Shown here in pieces: positions 18,504 through 27,636 of a stretch of 57,948 nucleotides of DNA. Positions within the stretch are counted from its first letter, which is position 1. Each line of letters starts with the position of its first letter. The notes under the pieces were generated by a model. The model had not been told where the DNA came from, searched no databases, and saw only the letters and a program-made list of their open reading frames with translations. The stretch is from NCBI GenBank assembly GCA_001443445.1, contig LDXN01000011.1, forward strand, positions 1 through 57,948. Direction: 5' to 3'. The position numbers and the translations under genes are program-made. Source of the stretch: Candidatus Dadabacteria bacterium CSP1-2. GTDB taxonomy: Bacteria > Desulfobacterota_D > UBA1144 > Nemesobacterales > CSP1-2.

Positions 18504-19277
18504 TCAGCTTTTTAAGCCCTCGTTTATCTTTACCAATAACTCCTCGTGTAACTTCCCATTACTAAGTATCAGGTCCGATTTATTAAGGTTCCAAGTTCGT
18601 CCTTTAAAATCTGTTACCTTTCCTCCTGCCTCTTCTACGAGTATAGCTCCGGCTGCTATATCCCAGGGATTGATTTTTGTAACTACGTAAGCTTCCGCTC
18701 TACCACAAGCGACCCATGCTGATTCAATGGCAGCCGAGCCTAGTTTCCTCATATCAAGAACATCGGGCCTTATTTCTCGAAAGAGTTTTGTGCTCCTTAT
18801 AATATTTCTGTCTGAACCTTCGCAAGAAACAATGGATGATTTATTTATCTCATGCGTCGTCGAAACAGAAATCGTATTATTATTTAAAAATGCTCCTTTT
18901 CCTTTCTCTGTCGCGTAAAGTTCATCTAAGACAGGGGCATAAACAATTCCTAGAATGAGCTCTTTTTTATACCGAAGCGCAATTGAAATGCTAAAAAATG
19001 GATTTTTCTTTGTAAAATTCCCAGTGCCATCAAGAGGATCTACAATCCATGTGTAGGATGCCCCTTTGTTTATTAATCCTGCTTCTTCTGAAAGTATGTT
19101 GTGATGTGGGTATTTCTTCTTTATACCACCGATAATGATTTTTTCTGATTCTAAATCAAATTTGGTGACTAATTGTTTAGGGTCCTTTGATTCGTTTTTA
19201 ATGAAGGCTAAAGATTTAAACCCCTGTAGTAAAACAGTTCCTGCTTTTTTAGCTAGTTCAACGGCGTATTCTTTCAT
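18504..19277 (-). CDS. suhB: Inositol monophosphatase family protein
   Basis: Motif 1 ILSEEAG and WIVDPLDGTGNFTKK, and the C-terminal motif INPWDIAAGAILVEEAGGKVT, are the metal- and phosphate-binding signatures of the FIG/IMPase superfamily. About 257 residues, normal. Substrates in bacteria include inositol-1-phosphate, fructose-1,6-bisphosphate and PAP, so the exact role is open. I use the ATG at 19277 (MKEYAVELAKKAG); a longer start at 19316 adds unrelated residues. Confidence 0.9.
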   Translation of the reverse strand: MKEYAVELAKKAGTVLLQGFKSLAFIKNESKDPKQLVTKFDLESEKIIIGGIKKKYPHHNILSEEAGLINKGASYTWIVDPLDGTGNFTKKNPFFSISIALRYKKELILGIVYAPVLDELYATEKGKGAFLNNNTISVSTTHEINKSSIVSCEGSDRNIIRSTKLFREIRPDVLDMRKLGSAAIESAWVACGRAEAYVVTKINPWDIAAGAILVEEAGGKVTDFKGRTWNLNKSDLILSNGKLHEELLVKINEGLKS

Positions 19278-19377
19278 ATAGTGCCCCTTTGTCCTTGCAA
19301 GTAAAATAGTGCGCAAACAATATTAGGCAGGATTAGAAAATCCCGACTATCGCTATATATTGAAATTCTACCTTAGA

Positions 19378-19402
19378 TAGGCGGGACATTCTTGTCCTGC
19401 AA
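19378..19402. repeat. Short palindromic repeat (gataggcgggacattcttgtcc family)
   Basis: Gataggcgggacattcttgtcctgc, imperfectly palindromic, also present near 22890-22925, 23004-23020 and 50518-50575. It lies in the gap between the serS stop and the IMPase gene. Confidence 0.55.
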
Positions 19403-19415
19403 CTGATTTATTTAT

Positions 19416-20696
19416 TCAAGAAGAGATTATCTCTACACCACCCATATAGGGGATAAGAATTTTCGGTATTACAACCGATCCATCGCGTTCTTGATAATTC
19501 TCTAAGAGGGCAACAACTGTTCTTCCAACAGCTAGCCCCGACCCGTTAAGTGTGTGTAGAAATGCTGGTTTTCTTCCGCCTTTTGGACGGTATCTTATAT
19601 TAGCTCTTCTTGCCTGAAAGTCTTCAAAGTCGCTGCAAGAAGAGATCTCTCTATAGGTATTTTCGCTTGGAATCCAAACCTCTACGTCGTAGGTTTTAGC
19701 AGATGAAAATCCCATATCCCCTGTCGAGAGAACTACGATTCTATGTGGAAGCTCAAGGAGTTCAAGCACGCGAGCGGCATCGTTTGTTAGAGATTCAAGC
19801 TCAGGGTAGGAATTTTCAGGGGTTACAAATTTTACAAGCTCAACCTTGTTAAATTGGTGTTGTCTTATAATTCCACGTACATCCTTTCCATATGAACCAG
19901 CTTCTCTCCTAAAGCATGGTGAACAAGATACATATTTCTTAGGAAGCTCTTCCTCGCCTAGTGTTTCTTCTCTATGAATATTTGTTACGGGGACTTCTGC
20001 GGTAGGAATTAGAAAAAAATCTGTTCCGTTTACTTTAAATAAATCTTCTTCAAACTTTGGAAGATTCCCTGTGCCGATAAAACTATCTCGATTTGCCATA
20101 AAAGGTGGAAGCACCTCAGTATACCCATGTTCATTTACATGTAAGTCAATCATAAAATTTATAAGAGCCCGTTCGAGCCTCGCTCCTAGTCCTTTATAAA
20201 GAGCAAACCCTGCTCCTGCAATTTTAGCGGCTCTATCTAGGTCAAGAATATCGAGTTTCTTTCCCACTTCTACGTGGTCTTTAGGCTCAAAATCGAATTG
20301 CCTTGGACGCCCCCAGCGTCTTAGCTCAACGTTATCTAAAGAGCTTTTCCCAACAGGAACGGAGGTGTGAGGAATATTAGGGATTGTGAGAAGAAATTCC
20401 CTGAATTCATTCTCGGTTTCGGTTCTTTTCTCGCTGAGCTCTTTGACATTTTCTGAAGATTTCCTTAGCTCTATTTGTAACTTCTCGGCTTCTTCTTTTT
20501 TCCCCTGCCTTTTAAGCTCTCCGACTTTCTTTGAGCCGGTATTTCTCAGGTGTTCAAGCTCTTCAACTTCACGGATCATTCTTCTTCTTTCTTCATCGAG
20601 TGCTGTGAATTTCTCAAAGTCTATATGAACTCCACGCTCTTCCATTTTTTTCTTTACATAGTCAAGATTTTCCTTTATGAATTTTGGATCAAGCAT
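19416..20696 (-). CDS. serS: Seryl-tRNA synthetase
   Basis: Residues 1-110 form the long coiled-coil arm that grips tRNA-Ser (many [22 protein letters not shown]). The class II core has motif 2 [20 protein letters not shown] and motif 3 [20 protein letters not shown]. The length of 426 is standard. Its position downstream of rtcB and archease (all minus strand) is conserved in order here, but 80 bases with a tgaggcgtaagg-type repeat separate it from rtcB. Confidence 0.97.
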   Translation of the reverse strand: MLDPKFIKENLDYVKKKMEERGVHIDFEKFTALDEERRRMIREVEELEHLRNTGSKKVGELKRQGKKEEAEKLQIELRKSSENVKELSEKRTETENEFREFLLTIPNIPHTSVPVGKSSLDNVELRRWGRPRQFDFEPKDHVEVGKKLDILDLDRAAKIAGAGFALYKGLGARLERALINFMIDLHVNEHGYTEVLPPFMANRDSFIGTGNLPKFEEDLFKVNGTDFFLIPTAEVPVTNIHREETLGEEELPKKYVSCSPCFRREAGSYGKDVRGIIRQHQFNKVELVKFVTPENSYPELESLTNDAARVLELLELPHRIVVLSTGDMGFSSAKTYDVEVWIPSENTYREISSCSDFEDFQARRANIRYRPKGGRKPAFLHTLNGSGLAVGRTVVALLENYQERDGSVVIPKILIPYMGGVEIISS

Positions 20697-20776
20697 AGTT
20701 TTTATAACTTTACGTAAGGCGTGAGGCGATTTTTACCCCTTACGCTCTCACGCCTTACGATGTTGCCCAATTCCTA

Positions 20777-22222
20777 CTATCCCTTTATAACCCCAATCGG
20801 TCTTAATCTTGCAACCTTTTTAGCAATACCAGCGTTATGCACAACGTCACAGACATCTTCTACCTGCTTATAAGCCTCTGGCATCTCCTCGAGCACTGTT
20901 CTCTTTCCTCTTGCCATTAAAATGATTCCTTTTCTTTCAAGTTCAGCAAAAAGGTCTCTATCTCTCCCCCTCCTTACAGCTTCATTTCTTGAAAGCATTC
21001 TTCCTGCTCCATGACAGCTCGTTCCGAATGTTTCTTCCAGGGCTGCCTCGGTTCCTACGAGAACAAAAGAAGCTCTACCCATATCGCCTGGAATAAGCAC
21101 GGGTTGGCCTACGTTTCTATAGATTTCTGGTATGAGGGGATGTCCTTTGGGAAACGCCCTTGTTGCTCCTTTCCTGTGAACACATACCTTTTTAGTTTTT
21201 CCATTAACCTTATGATCTTCAAATTTAGCAATGTTGTGGCTTACGTCATAAACAAGGTGTCCTCCTAACTCTCTCGGGCCAATATTGAAAACCTTATAAA
21301 ATGCCTCTCTTGAAAAAGCCATAATAATCTGTCTGTTTGTCCAAGCATAATTTACAGCCGCTGCAAATGCTGAAAGGTAATCTCTTCCTTCTTTTGATTT
21401 AATGTGGGCACAGGCAAGTTGTTTGTCTGGAAGATTGATCCCTTCTCTTCTCATATAGGAAAGCATTTTGTCTATATAATCCGTGCAGATCTGATGACCA
21501 AACCCACGAGAGCCACAGTGAATAAGCACGCACACTTGGTCCTTAAAAAGTCCAAAATCGTCTGCGACTCGAGTATTATAAATTTCATCTACAACGTCAA
21601 CCTCGAGAAAATGATTTCCTGAGCCAAGTGTTCCAAGCTGGTCACTACCTCTTTCAAAAGCCTTGTTGCTTATCGCATCCGACTCACCGCCGGGAAAGGT
21701 TCCATGGTCTTCAATCCTTTCCAAATCCTCAGCGTCACCCCATCCTCTTTCAATCGCCCACTTTGCCCCTTTTTTTATAAGCTCTTTGTAGTCGCTTTTT
21801 GAAAGCTTAATTTTTCCGCTTGATCCAACTCCAGACGGTACTCGACTGAAAAGCTCTGTGACTAACTCTCTGAGTTTTGGTCTCACTTCTTCTTCAGTTA
21901 GACTTGTTCTCATAAGCCTTACGCCGCAGTTAATATCGTAACCTACTCCTCCGGGCGAAATCACACCCTCTTCAACGTCCATAGCGGCAACCCCTCCTAT
22001 CGGAAACCCGTACCCCCAGTGTATATCGGGCATAGCGATGGAGTATTTTTGAATTCCCGGAAGGTAAGCGACGTTTACTACCTGTTCAAGCGCTTTGTCT
22101 TTTTGAATATCTTTTAACATCTTTTCAGTTGCATAAACTCTTCCCGGGACACGCATCCCGCCTTTTTTGGGTATCTCCCAAAGATAATCGTGTATTTTTT
22201 CGAGTTTTATTTCTTCACTCAT
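20777..22222 (-). CDS. rtcB: RNA-splicing ligase RtcB
   Basis: GTP- and Mn-dependent ligase joining 2',3'-cyclic-phosphate or 3'-phosphate to 5'-OH RNA ends. Seen: YDINCGVRLMRT (metal Asp and Cys), LGSGNHFLEVDVV, LIHCGSRGFGHQI, GHLVYDVSHNIAKFE and GTSCHGAGRMLSR, which bracket the metal ligands and the guanylylated His. I start at the ATG at 22222 (MSEEIKLEKI); the upstream extension to 22264 runs into a repeat. 481 residues, no intein. With archease upstream it forms the classic two-gene RNA repair pair. Confidence 0.96.
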   Translation of the reverse strand: MSEEIKLEKIHDYLWEIPKKGGMRVPGRVYATEKMLKDIQKDKALEQVVNVAYLPGIQKYSIAMPDIHWGYGFPIGGVAAMDVEEGVISPGGVGYDINCGVRLMRTSLTEEEVRPKLRELVTELFSRVPSGVGSSGKIKLSKSDYKELIKKGAKWAIERGWGDAEDLERIEDHGTFPGGESDAISNKAFERGSDQLGTLGSGNHFLEVDVVDEIYNTRVADDFGLFKDQVCVLIHCGSRGFGHQICTDYIDKMLSYMRREGINLPDKQLACAHIKSKEGRDYLSAFAAAVNYAWTNRQIIMAFSREAFYKVFNIGPRELGGHLVYDVSHNIAKFEDHKVNGKTKKVCVHRKGATRAFPKGHPLIPEIYRNVGQPVLIPGDMGRASFVLVGTEAALEETFGTSCHGAGRMLSRNEAVRRGRDRDLFAELERKGIILMARGKRTVLEEMPEAYKQVEDVCDVVHNAGIAKKVARLRPIGVIKG

Positions 22223-22249
22223 AACCCTCGTCACCCCATTGTTTTGAAA

Positions 22250-22353
22250 TGATGCAAGATGCAAGATTCATGATGCACGATAAATTAAGCTGTTACATGC
22301 ATCCTGCATCCTCATTATTTTCATTCGTGCTTATTTGTGTTAATTCGTGGCTA
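22250..22353. repeat. Inverted-repeat element of the TTAGCCAC family (left end lost)
   Basis: Contains atgatgcaagatgcaagattc, its partner tgcatcctgcatcctca and the right end cgtgcttatttgtgttaattcgtggctaa. Related copies at 51968-52135 and 54188-54313. It fills the gap between archease and rtcB. Confidence 0.55.
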
Positions 22354-22372
22354 ATAAATGTCAGAAAGCAAT

Positions 22373-22786
22373 TTACACATCAAACACGATATCTACTTTC
22401 AATTTATCATTTATAGGTTCTATTTTCAAATTGTGATAAGTGACGGCTTTTATATCAAAGCTTAGTTCGTGTTTGTCTATATCAATTTTTTCACCAATGG
22501 CTTTTCCTTTTGCATGAGTTTCACTAATCAGATTTAACCTAAAATCCTTAAATACCATCTTCTTTACTTCATGAAGAAAAAGAATCTCCTGAAGCCAGTG
22601 AACGAGAAGCTCCTCTATGTTTTCTCCATGAACCTCGATTTCAATTTCTTGAGAAGGGTTTATTTTCTCTCTATCTGTTATTAACTCCATCATCGCACAC
22701 GCGGCATTTTCAAAAAGCTCGTCAATGGATTTTCCATAAACTCTAATACACGCATCTGCTGTGTGATCGAGTAACTCGTAGTCCAT
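22373..22786 (-). CDS. Archease, RtcB activator
   Basis: A 137-residue archease: MDYELLDHTADACIRVYG at the start with the conserved His/Asp, then LLVHWLQEILFLHEVKKMVF, and AVTYHNLKI near the C-terminus. Archease accelerates guanylylation and turnover of RtcB and broadens nucleotide use. It lies directly upstream of rtcB, with 150 bases of repeat in between, so cotranscription is likely though not certain. Confidence 0.94.
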   Translation of the reverse strand: MDYELLDHTADACIRVYGKSIDELFENAACAMMELITDREKINPSQEIEIEVHGENIEELLVHWLQEILFLHEVKKMVFKDFRLNLISETHAKGKAIGEKIDIDKHELSFDIKAVTYHNLKIEPINDKLKVDIVFDV

Positions 22787-23109
22787 AATTTAGGATTTTA
22801 GCATGAATGTAAGGATTCTGGAATTTAAAATGCACCGGGGGCAGGGTTACAAACCTTCCCCCTAATATTGAAAATTTAAAATATACCGATAGATGGGACA
22901 TTCTTGTCCCGTCGGTCGGGGTTAGAAAACCCCGCCTATCATGGCATTGGTTTCGTGATGGGCTCGAGGAATGATAGATGGAGCATTATTACGATAACGA
23001 TAGTAGGGACTTTCTTGTCCCGGATTAGTATATGATTATTTAGAGACGCATAGCAATGCGTCTCTACAGATTGTCGGATTCGGCACATGGTCAAATAATT
23101 GTAGAAATC
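22787..23109. repeat. 323-bp intergenic region made of short hairpin repeats
   Basis: Holds gataggcgggac..gtcccg palindromes (about 22889-22942, 23004-23020) and gagacgcatagcaatgcgtctctac (23042-23066), a perfect stem. Nothing coding recognised. Confidence 0.5.
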
Positions 23110-23964
23110 CTATTCGTTAAATAGATTCCCGTTAAACAAATCTTCAGCTATGAATGCTGCTGATTCACTTCGTCTTCTTGGATTTGAAAATGGGCCGCCG
23201 TCGTTTGGAGAAAAAGGATTTCCGGGATTTTCTACACACTCGATTCCTGTGGAGTTATAAGGAGCGGCAACCATTCGTGCGAGATTAATCCTTTTTTCTT
23301 TTAGAGACTCACCCTTTATAAATTCATAGATTTGGCTTGGATCTCCATTTGTAAGGATGATTTCTCCATTGAGAAAGTTATTTGTCCAAGAACTTGAGGA
23401 ACAAGCCTTAATATTTTCTAGTATTTTTCTAATCTCTCTAGCCGCTGCCTCGATAGCTATCGCAGGCTCGGTGAGCTTTTTTCCTGTGATAATTTTTATA
23501 GTTTCATTTTTATGCGGCTTATTGTCACCGAATCTTTGCACGGCTTCAGTTGAGTTTTGATATTTTTGAATATCTTCCTCCGTCACGTCTACGAGTTTAT
23601 GGAAGATGGCAGTATCAATCTGAATCTGCGCAATTCCTACTGAACCCTTTCCAACGCCAATCCATTCCTGACCTAAGTCTAAAAGGTTAATATCTGCAAG
23701 CTCATTCAAGATTATCGTGTTAAGAAGCTCCGTAGGGATATTATTACGATTTGCGCTCTCTTTTAACTCCTGACTGCAAGGAGATAGTTTATTCTCATAC
23801 CAGTTAAGGCGTTCGCTGAAGCCCTTAGAGCGGAGTGTATCGGGGGTCATTCTTTCTAATTTCACAGAGGAACAGGGTTTTGCAGCAAGGGAATATGAGG
23901 CATTAAATAGAAGTAACATTGCTGATAAGGATATTGTAAAATAATACGTTAGATTTCCATTCAT
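23110..23964 (-). CDS. Secreted lysozyme-like / lytic transglycosylase-like protein
   Basis: An N-terminal signal sequence (MNGNLTYYFTISLSAMLLLF...) precedes the mature domain. IILNELADINLL places a glutamate where goose-type lysozyme and SLT enzymes have their catalytic Glu, and GSVGIAQIQIDTA resembles the GLMQI-type motif. The later half (PYNSTGIECVENPGNPFSPN) is unlike known SLTs. It may therefore cleave peptidoglycan, but homology is faint. I prefer the ATG at 23964 to that at 23982. Confidence 0.5.
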   Translation of the reverse strand: MNGNLTYYFTISLSAMLLLFNASYSLAAKPCSSVKLERMTPDTLRSKGFSERLNWYENKLSPCSQELKESANRNNIPTELLNTIILNELADINLLDLGQEWIGVGKGSVGIAQIQIDTAIFHKLVDVTEEDIQKYQNSTEAVQRFGDNKPHKNETIKIITGKKLTEPAIAIEAAAREIRKILENIKACSSSSWTNNFLNGEIILTNGDPSQIYEFIKGESLKEKRINLARMVAAPYNSTGIECVENPGNPFSPNDGGPFSNPRRRSESAAFIAEDLFNGNLFNE

Positions 23965-23982
23965 CTTGTATCTTGTCTGCAC

Positions 23983-24394
23983 CAGTTCTAAATTCCAAGT
24001 AATAGTAAGCCCTTTGTTGCTTCACTTCAAGTGCATCTTGAGTCTTCGTCCTTAGCGTTTAGCTTTAATTTAATAATTCCCTGTAGCTTGCTACTGGGTT
24101 TCAATGTCATTTCGAGCAATGCGAGAAATCTAGATCTCTCACGTGTGTTCGAGATGACACCTGATGTCAGATTACCTCGTCAATTAGCTTATCGCTTGAC
24201 TGAGTTGTCAGCCGAGGTGTCACAACGAGATCTGTTCATATTTTGATACCCTGCAGCTTGCTACAGGGTTCTTCATTGAATTTTGATAAATTAGCTTGAT
24301 GGGAGCTATGCTATAATATTCTTTGTCCCACATTGTTATTTCAGTTTATGCTTCAAAGTAGACTTATATAATCTCGAAGTAATAGGAGGATTCT
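23983..24394. repeat. 412-bp intergenic region with hairpin repeats
   Basis: Contains ccctgtagcttgctactggg (24081-24100), a tcatttcgag...cgagatgaca element (24108-24160, related to 45613-45720) and accctgcagcttgctacagggt (24247-24269). Beyond the SD (GGAGGATT) of the cytochrome gene I see nothing regulatory. Confidence 0.5.
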
Positions 24395-24987
24395 ATGAAT
24401 AAAAAATCCTTTACTGTAAGTGTTATCTTCACCGTGCTATTTCTTTTTTTCTCCTTTCAAATAAGTAGTACTACTGAACAAAAAGAAAAGGGTCTAATAA
24501 AACAAGAATTGATTAAACGAGGTGAACACCTTGTACGATTTGGAGGATGCAATGATTGCCATACTCCGAAGGTGTTAACACCTAATGGTCCTGTCCCTGA
24601 TAAGGAGCGTCTTTTGTCAGGTCATCCGTCGGATTCAAAGTTCTCTACTATCGATTTCAGTCTAGTTGAGAGTGGTAACTGGATTCTTTTTAGTCGTGAT
24701 TTAACTTTAGCTGTGGGACCTTGGGGTGTAACCTTTGCGACAAATTTGACGCCAGACAAACAAACGGGAATCGGTTTATGGATAGAGGAAATATTCATAA
24801 ATTCGATGCGGACCGGAAAGCATATGGGCGCAGGGCCTCCAATTCTTCCCCCAATGCCCTGGTGTTCAATCTGGAACATCTTGAGGATGAGGATCTGAAA
24901 GCAATTTTTGTTTATCTCCAATCATTGAAACCCGTTAAAAACCTTGTGCCTGCTTCTATTCCCCCATCACAATTGAAAACAAAATAA
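24395..24987 (+). pseudogene. Mono-heme cytochrome c-like exported protein, frameshifted near the C-terminus
   Basis: A signal peptide (MNKKSFTVSVIFTVLFLFFS) is followed by GGCNDCHTPK, a CxxCH heme site, then TPNGPVPDKERLLSGHP, WGVTFATNLTPDKQTGIG and MGAGPPILPPMPW, typical of a periplasmic cytochrome c family. After PPMPW at about 24861 the frame shifts; the remaining NLEHLEDEDLKAIFVYLQSL is in another frame and ends at 24987. An extra two bases or one lost base at ggtgttcaat explains it. Either the last 45 residues are lost in vivo or the sequence has an error. Confidence 0.75.
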
Positions 24988-25242
24988 TTGTAGAAAGTTA
25001 GAAAGGTTGCAATATTTCTGTCATTGTGGTTAATTTAAATAACTTATGTTACGTAGTTTTACGAATTTGTCATGCCCGAATGTTTTTATCGGGCATCCAT
25101 AAATAATTTGATACTGGATTCCCATAAATCTTGTACCCGAAAGCTTTTATCGGGTAACATGCGGGGATGACAGCTTTATGTTCCACTTGAACGTATGAGT
25201 GCGTAACATCAGTGACTAATAAACAAAAACGGAGGGATAGAG
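24988..25242. repeat. 255-bp gap with a tcatgcccgaatg repeat
   Basis: The stretch 25072-25171 (cccgaatgtttttatcgggc ... ggggatgaca) has a relative at 54906-55008. No gene recognised. Confidence 0.5.
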
Positions 25243-25959
25243 ATGAAACTCAATCGAGATACTGCAATTACATATCTGGGACATGCTACTTTTAAGATTA
25301 AGTCACCTAAGGGTAAAACGATACTGGTAGACCCCTGGGTTCAGGGAAACCCTGCTTGTCCAAAGGAGCATCAAAAGTTTGACAAGATAGATATTATGGC
25401 GATCACACACGGTCATTTTGACCATATAGGTGATGCTGTGACCCTTGGAAAGGAATATAAACCTAAGGTCGTTGGGATTTATGAAACGTGTGTATGGGTT
25501 AATTCAAAAGGGGTTCAAGCTATAATGCCTATGAATAAGGGTGGTACGCAAGAGGTGGATGGAATCAAATTTACAATGGTTCATGCAGATCATAGCTGTG
25601 GGATTCAGGATGATGATGGAAAAATTATTTATGGCGGTGAGGCCGTAGGTTATGTTATAGAATTCGAAAACGGTTTTAAGATATACCATGCTGGAGATAC
25701 TGCGGTCTTTAGCGATATGAAACTTATTGCTGAAATCTATAGACCTGAGCTTGTTATGATTCCAATTGGAGATCTATTTACAATGTCTCCAGTAGAAGCA
25801 GCACACGCCTGCCGTTTTCTTTCACCTAAGTATGTAATTCCAATGCACTACGCTACATTTCCTGTTTTAACAGGAACCCCTGCACAATTGAGGGAGCTTA
25901 CAAAGGACGTGAAGGGAATGGAGATTGTAGAGCTAAAACCTGGAGAGACGCTGAGTTAG
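25243..25959 (+). CDS. UPF0173 metal-dependent hydrolase (metallo-beta-lactamase fold)
   Basis: ITYLGHATFKIKSPKGKTIL, then THGHFDHIGDAVTL (metal ligands), YVIEFENGFKIYHAGDTAVF and PMHYATFPVLTG (late His ligand) define UPF0173 of the MBL fold. Members hydrolyse unidentified substrates; some act in nucleic-acid or lipid metabolism. 238 residues, with SD GGAGGGATAGAG. It lies 140 bases upstream of the HemQ-like gene with a repeat between. Confidence 0.85.
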   Translation: MKLNRDTAITYLGHATFKIKSPKGKTILVDPWVQGNPACPKEHQKFDKIDIMAITHGHFDHIGDAVTLGKEYKPKVVGIYETCVWVNSKGVQAIMPMNKGGTQEVDGIKFTMVHADHSCGIQDDDGKIIYGGEAVGYVIEFENGFKIYHAGDTAVFSDMKLIAEIYRPELVMIPIGDLFTMSPVEAAHACRFLSPKYVIPMHYATFPVLTGTPAQLRELTKDVKGMEIVELKPGETLS

Positions 25960-26005
25960 TATCTATAGTATGGTGATTATATTTAATTGCATAATTTTCC
26001 ATAAT

Positions 26006-26077
26006 TGTCATTGCGAACGAAGTGAAGCAATCTCTCATTTTAGGATTGCTTCGTCGCTTTACTCCTCGCAATGACAG
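26006..26077. repeat. Palindromic repeat (ttgcgaggag family)
   Basis: Gtcattgcgaacgaagtgaagcaatct ... gattgcttcgtcgctttactcctcgcaatgac, an almost perfect inverted repeat about 72 bases long, directly upstream of the HemQ gene's SD. Confidence 0.75.
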
Positions 26078-26101
26078 GTGACTTGTGAGGAGGAAACCAA
26101 T

Positions 26102-26797
26102 ATGTCCGAGAACCAAAAGAGGCAATATGTTAATTATACATTCTACAAAGTAGATCCAGTTTGGAGGAGGCTTCCTGAAAAAGAAAGAGTGCGAGGGGAA
26201 CGGGAATTCGCTGAGGTTATAGAAGGGTACTCTAACAAAATAATGGTTTTTACATACTCAACCTTTGGTCTTCGCGCTGATTCGGATTTTATGATATGGA
26301 GAATAAGTTACGAACTTGATGATTTTCAGGAGATGTCATCAAATCTCATGAAAACCGGGCTTGGGAAGTATCTTAATAATACTTGGTCCTTCCTCTCCAT
26401 GACCAGATATTCAGTTTATGTAGATAAACACTCTCATGAGGGACAAGAAGGTAGAAGACTAAGAGTCATACCTAGTCAATCGAAATACATATTTGTTTAT
26501 CCGTTTGTAAAGACGACCGATTGGTATCTTCTTCCAATGCAAGACCGTCAGAGGATGATGGATGAACACATTGCTCTCGGACACAAGTATCCTACTGTTA
26601 AGATAAACACATCATATTCATTTGGCCTTGACGATCAGGAGTTTATCGTCGCTTTTGAAACTGATAAACCGGAAGACTTTATGGAAGTTGTGATGAAGAT
26701 GAGGGAACAGGAAGGCAGAAAATACACCCTCCGCGACACGCCAATATTTACATGTGTTAAGAAAGACATTGGAGAGATTTTGAATTTGGTAGCTTGA
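26102..26797 (+). CDS. hemQ: Chlorite dismutase-family protein, probable coproheme decarboxylase HemQ
   Basis: A heme-dependent ferredoxin-like fold, 231 residues from the ATG at 26102 (SD GAGGAGG). The C-terminal half has MMDEHIALGHKYPTVKINTS with a candidate proximal His, then YSFGLDDQEFIVAFETDKPE and YTLRDTPIFTC, which are strongly family specific. HemQ converts coproheme to heme b in the coproporphyrin-dependent pathway; true chlorite dismutase usually carries a distal Arg in a different context. No chlorate genes are nearby, so HemQ is preferred. No other heme gene is adjacent. Confidence 0.8.
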   Translation: MSENQKRQYVNYTFYKVDPVWRRLPEKERVRGEREFAEVIEGYSNKIMVFTYSTFGLRADSDFMIWRISYELDDFQEMSSNLMKTGLGKYLNNTWSFLSMTRYSVYVDKHSHEGQEGRRLRVIPSQSKYIFVYPFVKTTDWYLLPMQDRQRMMDEHIALGHKYPTVKINTSYSFGLDDQEFIVAFETDKPEDFMEVVMKMREQEGRKYTLRDTPIFTCVKKDIGEILNLVA

Positions 26798-26833
26798 AGT
26801 TAAGAAAAGGCCGCTTTCTATTTGACCATCGTC

Positions 26834-26862
26834 TTGACTTGAAACTAGACTAGTTGTAGCCT
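26834..26862 (+). promoter_or_regulatory. Weak candidate promoter ahead of the cassette genes
   Basis: TTGACT, 17 bases, TAGCCT, upstream of the gene at 26975. The -10 is poor. Confidence 0.25.
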
Positions 26863-26890
26863 GTGTTTCATACTAGGTAAAGCAACGATT

Positions 26891-26926
26891 TGCAGTATAA
26901 CACACCATAGAGGGTAGTATACTGCA
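26891..26926. promoter_or_regulatory. Nine-base inverted repeat ahead of the cassette genes
   Basis: TGCAGTATA (26891-26899) and TATACTGCA (26918-26926), a perfect 9-base inverted repeat with 18 bases between. It could be an operator or the remains of an insertion boundary. It lies 49 bases before the first cassette gene start. Confidence 0.4.
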
Positions 26927-26974
26927 TTTTTGCAGGCTAATTATATAGATCGCTTACTGAAGGGAGAACCTTAC

Positions 26975-27184
26975 ATGGCACACAAAGTTACATTCACCCT
27001 TCCTGATCGAGAGATCGGAAAGGCTGACATTGAATTCTTGGTGAAACGCGACGGGATAGTCTTTGCAAGGTTGCTTGTCTCGAAAGGAGCCGTCGTCTGG
27101 CGACCAAAGAACAAACAATTCGCGAAGAAGCTTGAGTGGAGCAGGTTTGATGAGGTCATGCAAGAAAAGGAATGCTCTGAATAA
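26975..27184 (+). CDS. Cassette-type small protein, unknown function (cassette 1)
   Basis: Sixty-nine residues, MAHKVTFTLPDREIGKADIE..., then a beta-rich core and AVVWRPKNKQFAKKLEWSRF with a short helical end. I recognise the general type as a small protein seen repeatedly in integron gene cassettes, function unknown. The start at 26975 has SD GAAGGGAG; longer frames upstream lack one. GC content is visibly higher than the neighbours. The stop TAA (27182-27184) lies three bases before an attC-like site, the layout of an integron cassette. Confidence 0.65.
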   Translation: MAHKVTFTLPDREIGKADIEFLVKRDGIVFARLLVSKGAVVWRPKNKQFAKKLEWSRFDEVMQEKECSE

Positions 27185-27187
27185 GCG

Positions 27188-27253
27188 ATCTAACAGCGCT
27201 CTCAACCCGGACGCGCCGCATGCAGCACGCCGGTTAGCTTGGTAGTGTTAAAC
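27188..27253 (+). other. Integron attC site 1 (integrase-less cassette)
   Basis: A 66-bp site bounded by ATCTAAC (27188-27194, fits RYYYAAC) and GTTAAAC (27247-27253, fits GTTRRRY). Inside, ctcaacccggacgcg and gcacgccggttag form an imperfect stem with extra-helical bases, as in known attC sites. It directly follows the stop of cassette 1. Call made by eye; a structure-based attC model would confirm it. Confidence 0.7.
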
Positions 27254-27294
27254 GCCAATCACACGTGAACGTAAAGAAAGGAGGCTATAGAACC

Positions 27295-27636
27295 ATGGCT
27301 TATCAAGAGGAAATCAAGAAATACGACGTTGCGTACTCCGCTGGAGGAAAGAACACGACCGGCTACCAGTATCGAGCGATTATCGGTCTGAGAAGAGACG
27401 ATGGCAGCCTGATTGGTGGCGCATACTTCCATAGAGATCCAGCTACCATGCCGAACACGGATGAGCAGACTTCGTCGGGCTACGTCTGGTGCCACTATTC
27501 ATGGGAGGATTTCCCGCGAGTCTTGGACCTCCTCCGAAACGAAAAGCCAGTTTATGTCCGGTATGTCGCTGGTGGCTGGAGGATCGCTTCGATCACAACA
27601 TCACTTGAGCCAGTTGGCGAGGGCGAACAGCCTTAA
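27295..27636 (+). CDS. Cassette-type hypothetical protein (cassette 2)
   Basis: One hundred and thirteen residues starting MAYQEEIKKYDVAYSAGGKN, SD AAGGAGG eight or so bases upstream. A central IIGLRRDDGSLIGGAYFHRD and DFPRVLDLLRNEKPVYVRY suggest a compact alpha/beta fold. No domain of known function recognised. Its stop codon TAA is embedded in the left end of the second attC site, again the arrangement of an integron cassette. Base composition is more GC-rich than the flanking hemQ and DUF58 genes. Confidence 0.65.
   Translation: MAYQEEIKKYDVAYSAGGKNTTGYQYRAIIGLRRDDGSLIGGAYFHRDPATMPNTDEQTSSGYVWCHYSWEDFPRVLDLLRNEKPVYVRYVAGGWRIASITTSLEPVGEGEQP

Noticed and set aside
26102-26797. True chlorite dismutase (perchlorate respiration)
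   Set aside because: No chlorate or perchlorate reductase genes nearby and the sequence suits HemQ better.
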